Assembly: GCA_014843695.1 (NCBI GenBank)
Contig: CM026395.1
Location: 47,398,813-47,462,812, forward strand
Source: Archivesica marissinica
Taxonomy: Eukaryota > Mollusca > Bivalvia > Venerida > Vesicomyidae
DNA: 64,000 nucleotides
Direction of reading: 5' to 3'
The notes beneath the pieces were generated by a model. That model was not told the origin of the DNA and did no database searches. It saw only the letters and a program-made list of their open reading frames with translations. Positions within the stretch are counted from its first letter, which is position 1, and each line of letters opens with the position of its first letter. The translations under genes and the position numbers were made by a program. Positions 22,037 to 32,000 of this stretch are shown here, in pieces.

Positions 22037-24184
22037 CTAGTGTGAGGGCACGTTTGACGTCATCATGTTGTCTATATCTCTGGATGTCATGTATGGGATT
22101 GTACTGCAGATGGTAACCTTGGCTTCATCGCTAGTCAACCATGGTTTGGATAGAAATGGCGTTGGAGGCAATGTCTTGGCTGGGAGATGGCTGGTGTGCT
22201 TTCGAGCAAGCTTCTTGGACTGGTGGATGAAACTGCTGCGCTTTAGACGATTCTTCGTTAGTGCCTCAACTCTCTGCTTCATCGGTTGTTCTTCTTGACA
22301 TCGAAACTTCTCTGTCTGTAGAAGAATTCTTGTGTCGCGACGTTCTTGCAGTGGCTGGATGGAAGTAATTTTCTCCATGGCCTTGATTGGAGTGCTCTTC
22401 ATTGCACCTGTGATCAGCCTGAGAGCCTTGTTCTGAACCTTGTCAAGTGTCTGTTGGTTGGTCTTGGCTGATGTTGTCCAGGCGGTGGATCCATATTCCA
22501 GGTGAGGCCTGACCACACCTTGGTAAATAGTCTTCAAGATGTGATCATTGGCACCCCATGTGGTGCCAGCAAGCTTCCGAAGGATTGCAAGCTTGCGCTT
22601 GGCTTTGGCCTCTGCTTTCTGGATATGTGGCTTCCATGTCTGCCGTCTGTCAAATGTCACCCCCAAGTATGTTGGCTCGTTGTCCGTCTTCAAGGCAGTT
22701 CCACCGACTTTGATGGTTCCAGCTTTCTGTTTGGTGGAAAGTGTGAAGAGTGTGGTTGACGACTTCTCCTTATTAATAGAGATGCACCAGTCTTCTGCCC
22801 ATGCTGTGAGCTTGTCTGCGGCCATCTGCATTCTGTATGTGGCAGTCGTTGCATGTTCTTCAACACACCACATGACCAAGTCGTCAGCATAGAGTGCTGC
22901 TTTGATACCATGTGGCAGCTCTGCAAGCAAGTCATCGATGAAGATGAGGAACAGCGTAGGCGAGATCACTCCTCCTTGAGGAACACCGTGTCGGATGAGG
23001 AATTTCTTGCTCTTCTGGTTGTCAACAAGTACTCTGGCTCTGCGATTGTGTAGGAAGGATTTGGTCCATCGGAGCATCTTGTCGGCAATTCCACATCGTT
23101 GCATCTTGACCAGCAGCCCATCAGTCCAGACTTTGTCAAAAGCCTTCTGGAGGTCTATCCAGGTTGCAAAAACTACCTTCCGGTCTTGGAATGCATCCTT
23201 AAATTTCCTGAGCGAGGTATGTTGCCTGGTCCTCTGTGCATCTGAACTGTCGGAATCCTGCGTGTTCCTTGGATAGGAGGTTTTCTGTCTCAATGTACCA
23301 CAGGAGTCTCTTGTTAACTATCCTCTCCATTGTCTTGACCACACAGCTAGTGAGACTAATAGGGCGATAGCTGGAAGCTTTCTTTCTATCCTTGCCGTTC
23401 TTGTAGATTGGGATAACGGTGGCTTACTTCCAGATCTGCGGAACTATGCCTTCTTCCCAGCTAAGATTGAAGATGTCAAGAAGTTTCAGCATGGCTGAGC
23501 ATCCAAGATGAGTTAGCATCTCATTGGAGATTCCATCTGGTCCTGGTGACTTCCCCTTCTTCAGTTGTCTGAGCGCTGTGTACAGTTCCTGGTATGTAAG
23601 TGGAAGTTTCATGGAGTCTTGTTCCGTATGTCTTTTACTTCTATCCTTATGTTCTTTCCGTGCCTCTCTTTGCTGTTGGCGTGTGACTTTGATGTTGCCC
23701 TCTTTCTGGTAGGCTTTGGCGAGACAGTCTGCAGTCTCTTTGCCGGTCAACAGTTTCCCATCCTCATCCAACGTGATTTTCTGTCTGCTATTTTCTTTAT
23801 TATTTAGCTGTTTCGTGAGCCTCCACAACTTCCTCCCGTCCTTCTCAAGGTTCAGGGCAGCAGTTTTCTCCCTCCCGATTTTTGAAACTGTGCCTTTGCT
23901 TTCTGAAGTTGTTCATGGTTTTCTTGTGATGGCTGTTCTTCTGCCCTGCTCCTTGCTTCAGTGAGTTCATCTTGGAGGGTCTGCAACTGATTGGTCCAGT
24001 AGGGCTTGTATTCTCTTCTCGAACCTCTGGGGATGGTTTCATGGGCAGCTTTGAGTATGCAGCTGTTGAACTCTTTCACCACGTTGTTAATATCTCTTCC
24101 TTGTACCTGTATGCCTCGAGTAAGAGAATTGGACCGAATAGCAAAGAGACTCCACTTGGCTTTCTTGTAGTTCCATCTAGGTAG
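22037..24184 (-). pseudogene. LINE reverse transcriptase, frameshifted
   Basis: Three consecutive pieces. First a linker with EFNSCILKAAHETIPRGSRR (about 24070). Second the RT N-terminal part, LTYQELYTALRQLKKGKSPG and PDGISNEMLTHLG (23500-23640), stopped by an in-frame TAA after VPQIWK at 23424. Past that stop the expected PIYKNGKDRKKASSYRPISL is readable. Third the fingers and palm in 22037-23293: FATWIDLQKAFDKVW, HGVPQGGVISPTLFLIFIDD and ALYADDLVMW (catalytic YADD near 22880), then the thumb LGVTFDRRQTWKPHI and RPHLEYGSTAWTTS. At least three frameshifts and one stop, so not functional. Confidence 0.85.
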
Positions 24185-24205
24185 GGATGGTCTGTCTGTA
24201 TCACT

Positions 24206-24988
24206 TCACTGCTGATCGCCAACTTCTCTAACCATACCTTTCTGGATGTCCTCTGTGCAGAATGCTAGATCTGGAGAGGTAGTAGTGTGCCATCGCCTAG
24301 AGTAAAAGGTTGGTACATCATAGGGCTGGTTGACAAGGATCAAGTTGTGTTCATCCTGCCAGTCCTCCACTTCATCCCCACGCCTATCAGATTGTGCATA
24401 TCCCCAACTCTGGGAATTACTATTGAAGTCACCAACAACCATGTATCGACTCTTTGAGATTTCAATAGTGTCATGGGCAAGGGCTTTGTCATTTGGGCAA
24501 TAGTAGTTGACGAGGCTCAACTCAGATGATTTGGTCTTGATCTTGAACTCCTTGTATTCCGCTCCTTCAAGGTAGGTTTTCACTTCGCTCGCATTGATGT
24601 TGTTCCGGACTAGAGTGAGCACACCGCCCTTGTGTCTGTCTTGTCGATCTGCTCGGAGGCACTGGTAGCCTCGTACTTTAAACGTTTTGTCTTTGTTCAG
24701 GTGTGTTTCCTGTATGCAGCAAACACTTACCTCTTTGTCCTGTAGTACTTGCTCCAGTTCAGTCTTTTTGTTAAAGACTCCTTCAGCATTCCACTGCATG
24801 AGCACAATAGGTTTCTGATTCACGTTTCGGCCAGTAGCTGTCCTTCGCCGTCCCCTGGCTCCACAGGGCGGCTTAGGGTGACCTCCAGTAGCTAGGGATG
24901 GGTTCCTTCGAGGTATGGAACCCGGCACTGTACCTGCCTGGCGGGTTTTCACCGGTCCAGCACCATCTCGGTTTACTCTTTCTGCCAT
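24206..24988 (-). pseudogene. LINE apurinic endonuclease (EEP) domain
   Basis: A 260-codon frame starting MAERVNRDGAGP at 24988. The endonuclease begins near residue 60: VLMQWNAEGVFNKKTELEQV (catalytic N), CCIQETHL (catalytic E), YMVVGDFNSNSQSWGY (catalytic D and N) and TTTSPDLAF (SPD motif near the end). The final histidine motif (SDH-type) lies past a frameshift: the frame ends at VGDQQ and continues as SEVIQTDHPYL. It would nick target DNA to prime reverse transcription. The short basic, proline-rich N-terminus may be what is left of ORF1 or a linker. Confidence 0.85.
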
Positions 24989-25555
24989 TGTGATTCATTT
25001 TGCGTTTATGCGTAGTACCGTGGTTTATTAGAATGCGCCGTGCGGCCCAGTACTTCCGGCTTCAGCATTCGAGGTTTCTGTTGGGGTTACCTCACCCTTA
25101 GGCTAGGACTTTTAAGGCGGCCCATATATTCGCCTGATGCACCCGTTGTAGGACACGTGGAGTATTTAATAGGAGTAGCTTTGCCATGTGTTATCCTGCC
25201 CCGTCCTGGTAGGTACACCGCCATATGGTCCGGGACTGCTTATTTAATTCACAGCAAACCCCCATATCTGAGGGCCGTTCCCCTATCCGCCATCTGAGGA
25301 CCCATGGGTAGGGGATGGTCGCCCCACTACTGAATTGGGAGCAGCATGGTCCCAGAGTTCGTGTACATGAGATTGTGCATCCTGAGGCACAGTTGGGGAG
25401 GGGGGAATTTCCAGAGGGGACCTCAGAAAACTCCTAATTTTTTATTTCCTTCTGGTCTTCGGGGGCCCGGGGCCAACCACTCCCCATGGACAGGCCGCCA
25501 CTGGTGCAACACTTTCCTGCCCACGGGCGTACGATGCTACAGTACTTATGAAATG

Positions 25556-25710
25556 TTGCTTTCAACACAATTCTGAAAAATTGCTTTCAACATAATTCTG
25601 AAAAATTGCTTTCAACACAATTCTGAAATATTGCTTTCAACATAATTCTGAAAAATTGCTTTCAACACAATTCTGAAAAAATTGCTTTCAACATAATACT
25701 AAAAAATCTT
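25556..25710. repeat. Short tandem repeat, 25-bp unit
   Basis: Six copies of a 25-bp unit TTGCTTTCAACACAATTCTG plus AAAAA, alternating CACAATT and CATAATT variants. Confidence 0.93.
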
Positions 25711-25994
25711 TTAGAAAAGAGTAAATGGAAATAATTTCCAGGTTTCAAGACACTGAAGTGACACCATCCTCTAACACTTACAACAGGAAATAATATTATG
25801 TTCCCATACCATAGGTCCCATACCGCTGCAGTGACGAAACCGCGATCAAAAGAATACATAAATATTTTTGCAATGGAGCTAGCTTCAATATGGACAAGGG
25901 AGACTACTGCTATTGGGATATGGGTACCAGAGCAACAACAGTACCGTAGCCAGAGGCAATCTAGGGGGTCCGGGTCCCCCTTAAAATGGTTGGG

Positions 25995-26191
25995 CTTCAG
26001 GTGCGAAAGGTCCGGAGTTCGAGCCCCACTGGAGCCGTTACGATTATGCCCTTAGGCAAGGCATTTAAATTCCATGTTGCCTCTTCTCTCCCTCGTGGCG
26101 ATGGATTCCTTCAGGAATGAGGTCTCGAGAGTGATTTATATAAGTTGAAATAACTTGTTTCGCAATCGAGTTAAAATAAATTTGTATAAAC
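25995..26191 (+). mobile_element. 5'-truncated tRNA-derived SINE, family B
   Basis: Starts inside the tRNA-like head (CTTCAGGTGCGAAAGG), keeps the B box GAGTTCGAGCCCC, and runs through GTGGCGATGGATTCC to the tail TTCGCAATCGAGTTAAAATA. It is flanked by a perfect 13-bp duplication, TAAAATGGTTGGG (25982-25994 and 26192-26204), so the truncation happened at insertion. Confidence 0.9.
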
Positions 26192-26204
26192 TAAAATGGT
26201 TGGG

Positions 26205-26700
26205 GTATAGACGAGATTTCCTGCGTTTTTTTGGTTTAATGAGTTTAGACGTATAATTATGTATTGACATTTCAACTCTATCAGTCAACATTTTATACAG
26301 CAATGGGATATTGTTTTGCATTTTATTTAATTATTTTTTCATTTATTTGTTGTTTGTTTTGGAAATGTTAACCGAAGCAGTTGCCTCGATGTGCCTCCGT
26401 GTGGCTACAGGCCTGAACAATAACATAATTATTGATTGACCAATGGAATTACATGAATGAAATTGTATCAAACTTAACACATTTAAGAACTATGTTTATT
26501 TGGATATGACATAAACGAATTGAAGCCACTTTCGGTGAGAAAAACAGGACTCAATAGGCCTACCCCCATACGCCACCCCAAACAGTGTCCTAACTCCAAG
26601 CCTAACCTATATAGATTAAAGCATCTACTCCCTGATTTTTTTCCAAATTGAGATGAGTAGCTTAGACAAGATTAATAACAACATTGTCATACCGTAATTT
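26205..26700. other. No gene recognised
   Basis: AT-rich sequence without recognisable coding or repeat content. Confidence 0.4.
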
Positions 26701-26709
26701 TTTTATTAT

Positions 26710-26940
26710 TTAAGTTTATTTAACGTCGCTACCGTTTTCCCATTTGAGCGACGGGCAGTTTACCTAACAACACCTTTCCTGGGCAGGCTCCAGCGGTTAA
26801 CCAGTACTTGGTGCACCAGCCTCCGTAAGAAACTGCCAACTTTTTCATATAAACGAGACACGGTCTGAGCGGGGCTCGAACCCGTGACCATCAGAGATGA
26901 TAGGTTACAGTGGTATACAAGTCAGCGACCTTAACCGTAA
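26710..26940 (-). mobile_element. tRNA-derived SINE, family C with a family-A tail
   Basis: On the minus strand it has the family-C B box region GGTTCGAGCCCCGCTCAG and body GAAAAAGTTGGCAGTTTC. It then ends in the GTCGCT...GCGACGTTAAATAAAC tail typical of family A instead of the usual family-C GCGTAAAACCCG end. The extreme tRNA 5' end is missing. A short flanking match CCGTAATT on both sides may be the target-site duplication. Confidence 0.7.
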
Positions 26941-26954
26941 TTACAACAAGCATT

Positions 26955-27058
26955 GGATTATATAGGAAAATACCTCTACAGGCTATAGCTTTCTGTACAA
27001 TGTATATGTGTATGAGTTATAACATTGCTTCAAATAAACTATGTCTAAACTAAACTAC
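26955..27058 (+). mobile_element. LINE 3'-end fragment
   Basis: Matches the last 100 bp of the LINE ending at 18720: ACCTCTACAGGCTATAGCTT, then CAAATAAACTATGTCTAAAC. Extreme 5' truncation. Confidence 0.75.
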
Positions 27059-27227
27059 AATGTATCTAGTTGCGAGTTCAACTATATGTATATATATAGC
27101 AAATATGTCTAACAATGATACAATTGTGCTAAATTGTGCTGACAATGCATGCACTGTTTAAACGAACATACTCACTCCACTTACTCATACCAATTGGTTC
27201 GTGTCTTTCCGATGAAAGCGTTTAGTC

Positions 27228-27268
27228 CATACAAATTTATGTTAGTTCGATTGCGAAACAAGTTCATA
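27228..27268 (-). mobile_element. SINE family B tail fragment
   Basis: About 40 bp matching the family-B 3' tail on the minus strand (ACTTGTTTCGCAATCGAACT). Confidence 0.5.
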
Positions 27269-27412
27269 CAACATTCTTAGAAACAAAGTGGTGACGTCAT
27301 TAGGAAACGCCCCTATATGGTCATGGCTAATATGATGTGCTAGATATAGAACCAAAATAAATACCTTGAAAATAAACAACTAAACAACGGACACAATGCT
27401 TAGTTGTTTATT

Positions 27413-27570
27413 GACAAACTGAAGGGATTGAGAGATATATAGCCGGTATGGGGACAAACTGAAGGGATTGAGAGATATATAGCCGGTATGGGGACAAACT
27501 GAAGGGATTGAGAGATATATAGCCGGTATGGGGACAAACTGAAGGGATTGAGAGATATATAGCCGGTATG
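27413..27570. repeat. Minisatellite, 40-bp unit, running into the assembly gap
   Basis: Four perfect copies of a 40-bp unit containing GGGATTGAGAGATATATAGC, cut off by the gap. The array probably continues inside the gap; the right side of the gap (28571) is not repeat. Confidence 0.95.
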
Positions 27571-28570
27571 NNNNNNNNNNNNNNNNNNNNNNNNNNNNNN
27601 NNNNNNNNNNNNNNNNNNNNNNNNNNNNNNNNNNNNNNNNNNNNNNNNNNNNNNNNNNNNNNNNNNNNNNNNNNNNNNNNNNNNNNNNNNNNNNNNNNNN
27701 NNNNNNNNNNNNNNNNNNNNNNNNNNNNNNNNNNNNNNNNNNNNNNNNNNNNNNNNNNNNNNNNNNNNNNNNNNNNNNNNNNNNNNNNNNNNNNNNNNNN
27801 NNNNNNNNNNNNNNNNNNNNNNNNNNNNNNNNNNNNNNNNNNNNNNNNNNNNNNNNNNNNNNNNNNNNNNNNNNNNNNNNNNNNNNNNNNNNNNNNNNNN
27901 NNNNNNNNNNNNNNNNNNNNNNNNNNNNNNNNNNNNNNNNNNNNNNNNNNNNNNNNNNNNNNNNNNNNNNNNNNNNNNNNNNNNNNNNNNNNNNNNNNNN
28001 NNNNNNNNNNNNNNNNNNNNNNNNNNNNNNNNNNNNNNNNNNNNNNNNNNNNNNNNNNNNNNNNNNNNNNNNNNNNNNNNNNNNNNNNNNNNNNNNNNNN
28101 NNNNNNNNNNNNNNNNNNNNNNNNNNNNNNNNNNNNNNNNNNNNNNNNNNNNNNNNNNNNNNNNNNNNNNNNNNNNNNNNNNNNNNNNNNNNNNNNNNNN
28201 NNNNNNNNNNNNNNNNNNNNNNNNNNNNNNNNNNNNNNNNNNNNNNNNNNNNNNNNNNNNNNNNNNNNNNNNNNNNNNNNNNNNNNNNNNNNNNNNNNNN
28301 NNNNNNNNNNNNNNNNNNNNNNNNNNNNNNNNNNNNNNNNNNNNNNNNNNNNNNNNNNNNNNNNNNNNNNNNNNNNNNNNNNNNNNNNNNNNNNNNNNNN
28401 NNNNNNNNNNNNNNNNNNNNNNNNNNNNNNNNNNNNNNNNNNNNNNNNNNNNNNNNNNNNNNNNNNNNNNNNNNNNNNNNNNNNNNNNNNNNNNNNNNNN
28501 NNNNNNNNNNNNNNNNNNNNNNNNNNNNNNNNNNNNNNNNNNNNNNNNNNNNNNNNNNNNNNNNNNNNNN
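27571..28570. other. Assembly gap (1,000 N)
   Basis: Exactly 1,000 unknown bases, probably a placeholder of arbitrary size. Downstream exons of the TPX2 gene could lie here. Confidence 1.
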
Positions 28571-28684
28571 ATAGATTATAATCCAAATTTGCAGGGAAAC
28601 GAATGATCTATTCTATCACACACCGACAGAATGACATGTTTGAAATTACCAACTTTATCTCATACAAGACATTGTGTGGATATA

Positions 28685-28861
28685 CAGTCAAACCTGCATT
28701 AGTGGTCACCGGTATTAAGCAGCCACCCTGCATTAAGCAGCCAGTTTCCAGATTCCCAATATGTTGTTTATTATATATTTTACCTCTATTAAGCAGCCAC
28801 CTGTGCTAAGCAGCCACTGTCTGTGATTCCCTTGGATGGCTGCTTAAGACAGGTTTGACTG
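28685..28861. mobile_element. Tc1/mariner-type MITE (pogo/Tigger-like ends)
   Basis: A 177-bp element with perfect terminal inverted repeats CAGTCAAACCTG flanked by TA. The interior contains repeated ATTAAGCAGCCA motifs. CAGTCAAACCTG-type ends with a TA duplication fit pogo/Tigger derivatives. A related copy is at 39580-39749. Confidence 0.88.
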
Positions 28862-28975
28862 TACTATTCATTTTGAAACTTCTAAATGGACTAGATGATG
28901 CAATACTAGCTAGCAGACTATTGTCCCCCCCAAGGTCCATACAAATGAAATGGGACTAAATAAACTATTGATTAC

Positions 28976-29074
28976 CTTGGGTTCTTCCACAACCGGGCTG
29001 CGTGCTCGATGCTTCAGGGCGAAGTCCGGGGATTCCGGTACAGTCACTGGTATTTTCTTCGCTTTCTTTACGCC
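28976..29074 (-). CDS. TPX2: TPX2 exon: VTVPESPDFALKHR region
   Basis: 99 bp, phase 0 at both ends. Acceptor TTTTTGTCTAG before GGCGTAAAG; donor CCCAAG then GTAATC. It encodes GVKKAKK, IPVTVPESPDFALKHRAR and SPVVEEPK, matching the vertebrate TPX2 segment that directly follows the preceding exon's peptide. A 40-bp minisatellite abuts the acceptor. The following exon is not found. Confidence 0.88.
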
Positions 29075-32000
29075 CTAGACAAAAATATACGACACACGTT
29101 ATACAAGACAGGCATTATACACAAATATACAGCACACTTTATACAAGACAGGCATTCTACACAAATATACAGCACACGTTATACAAGACGGGCATTATAC
29201 ACAAATACAGCACACGTTATACAAGACAGGCATTATACACAAATATACGACATACGTTATACAAGACAGGCATTATACACAAATATACAGCGCACGTTAT
29301 ACAAGACGGGCATTATACACAAATATACAGCACACGTTATACAAGACTGGCATTATACACAAATACAGCACACTTTATACAAGACAAGCATTATACACAA
29401 ATACAGCACACGTTATACAAGACGGGCATTATACACAAATATACGACACACGTTATACAAGACAGGCATTATACACAAATATACAGCGCACGTTATACAA
29501 GACGGGCATTATACACAAATATACAGTGCACGTTATACAAGACAGGCATTATACACAAATATACAGCACACGTTATACAAGACAAGCATTATACACAAAT
29601 ATACAGCACACGTTATACAAGACAGGCATTATACACAAATATACAGCACACGTTATACAAGACAGGCATTATACACAAATATACAACACACGTTATACAA
29701 GACGGGCATTATACACAAATATACAACACACGTTATACAAGACGGGCATTATACACAAATATACAACACACGTTATACAAGACGGGCATTATACACAAAT
29801 ATACGACACACGTTATACAAGACAGGCATTATACACAAATATACAACACACGTTATACAAGACGGGCATTATACACAAATATACAGCGCACGTTATACAA
29901 GACGGGCATCATACACAAATATACAGCGCACGTTATACAAGACGGGCATTATACACAAATATACAGCATACGTTATACAAGACAGGCATTATACACAAAT
30001 ACAGCGCACGTTATACAAGACAGGCATTATACACAAATACAGCGCACGTTATGGTGTATATTTAACCTTATATCTCACATTAATGATTTGTACCAATGCA
30101 CATTTATTTTTAGACTAATCTGATTTAAATTATCTCTAAAGGACAATATCACATGTTTAGTATTTTCCTATTGTAATTTAAGGACAGCCCTCGAAAGGTA
30201 CCAATGACATTTTGACAATATTTAAGATGTAAATGAGCAGGAGGATAAACTTGAATACATCATTATTCTTACAATCCTACTATTAGTTATAGTAGTCGAC
30301 TACAACCAGATCAGTCGTAGTAGAATCTAGTTCATACCAATTTATTTTAGCTCGATTGCGAAACAAGTTCCTACAAATTATATTAATCGGTCTCGAGAAC
30401 TCATTCCTGATGGAATCCCTTGCCACGAGGGAGAGAAGAGAATTTAAATGCTTTGCCTAAGGGCACACTCGTAACGGCTACCGCTGGCCGTGAACTCCGA
30501 GCCTTTCGCACCACGGCGCTATCACAACTTCCATAAGTCAACTACAATTGAACGGGAAATAGATAGCATCCTGTGCTAAGCTGAATATTCTTCTCTTTAT
30601 ATATTCATACAAGTCTCGTAACAACACAGCCATATTTCGTCCCATTTCATACAATAACCACATCGTCATTCCTTGTACAGATTTCTCGGGTGCAGTGGAG
30701 AGAATCTCAACATACACAAGCTTCCAATTCATTCCACATGTCTTTATTGCGTGTATAATCATTTGTTGCATAGTAGTATGATGATGAATAAAAAAATGTT
30801 TGAACAAAATTCCATTCACTTTCCCATTTTAAACATACTGAACTCTTACTTAGGCAAACTATTTAGGCTGTCCGATTAGCGCAGTGGTTAGTGCGCTCGC
30901 TTCTCACCAATGCGACCCGGGGTCAATCCTCGGACCTGGAAGTATGTGAGATGGTACGATGGTCGCCAGATCGGACAGGTGGATTTTCTCCGGTTTCCTC
31001 CCACACGAATGACCACATATACGCTTTCATCTGAGCCAACGAGAGTGATTAATATAAGTTGTTAAAAGTTGCTTCGCAATCGTTGTAAAATAAATAAAGT
31101 TTAAAAAAAATTATGTTATATTTTATGTTATATTTCGGGTTTTACGCCTGCATCAGCACCATTTTGGGCTATATCGCCGGCGGGCAGTTTACCTAACAAC
31201 ACCTTTCCTGGGCAGGCTCCAGCGGTTAACCAGTACTTGGGTGCACCAACCTCCGTAAGAAACTGCCAACTTTTTCATATAAATGAGACATGGTCTGAGC
31301 GGGGCTCGTACCCGTGACCTAAAAAAAAAAAAAAAAATTAATATTGTAAGTTTGTATAATCAGTGTTATACTAACAATAGTTCCCTCGAGCATCTTTCTA
31401 TTGAGTGGTTGAGCGTGAAACTCGTAATGTTCGTCGTGGAGCTCTCTCTCGTGATGTTGAATCTTGGTCGATAGATGGAACTCCTCGGGCACTGTCGGCG
31501 CCTTGGCGGGAACATGCTTGATGCCTAAGCTCGGATTCATGAAAATCTTCGAGTTAACTGGTTGAGCTTTAAACTGATTCCTGGAAGCCAAAAAAATTGA
31601 TACCAGTCCATATAACGAATCTTGTTTATTTGTTGTACAGCCCTATAACACTATAAGTCAGATCCAAACTCAGTTGGGGAGATAGACACAAGGTGACCCA
31701 GGTATGAGTCCCTACTTATGCCGATTAGGCTCTCTCATTTTTGTGCGAGCATGTATAAAGTTGATAACCGTATCCTTAACATGGACTAGGATGAGAAATA
31801 CTAGCATGTATTTTGATCAGCTTCAGACGAGGAACGAACCAAAAACCTTCTCACTTGACAGTTTGTTTGTTTTATTCGGGTTTTACGCCTGCATCAGCAC
31901 CTTTTTTTTTCTCTTTTATTTAGATTATAACAACATTTACATAACAACATTTATCAACATAATTACAGTGTGACAATTTCAATAAAACAACCAATCTCTT

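Larger units (their letters stand above)
21232..25355 (-). mobile_element. Near full-length I-group LINE (APE + RT + RNase H) with 13-bp target-site duplication
   Basis: A 4,124-bp minus-strand insertion flanked by a perfect 13-bp duplication, AGTTCGTGTACAT (21219-21231 and 25356-25368). The 3' end is a short AAG tail directly against the left duplication. The element has a roughly 370-bp 5' region with CTGGGACCATGCTGCTCCC at its start, an AP endonuclease (24206-24988), an RT (about 22037-23840) and an RNase H plus C-terminal region (21253-22030). The APE-RT-RNase H order is that of the I group of non-LTR retrotransposons. Several frameshifts and at least one stop make it inactive. It inserted into the hAT element spanning 20199-25503. 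Confidence 0.88.
20199..25503 (-). mobile_element. hAT transposon remnant, split by a LINE
   Basis: Ends match as inverted repeats: CAATCGCGGCCGG at the left and CAGTGGCGGCCTG at the right (read inward). They are flanked by a probable 8-bp target-site duplication, GTGTAACA (20191-20198) and GTGCAACA (25504-25511), 7 of 8 identical. Both features are typical of hAT elements. Without the LINE insertion (21232-25355) the element is about 1.2 kb and retains only the C-terminal dimerisation part of the transposase (20889-21209), so it is an internally deleted, non-autonomous copy. Confidence 0.75.

Noticed and set aside
21219..25368. AGTTCGTGTACAT as a functional 5'/3' UTR motif of the LINE
   Set aside because: Its position directly outside the AAG tail and the 5' end is better explained as the target-site duplication.
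27408..28586. Long open frame across unknown bases
   Set aside because: It consists of the assembly gap and a few repeat units.
29002..30123. Plus-strand frames of about 370 codons (HVIQDRHYTQIYS pattern)
   Set aside because: Translation of the 40-bp array; it also overlaps a minus-strand TPX2 exon.
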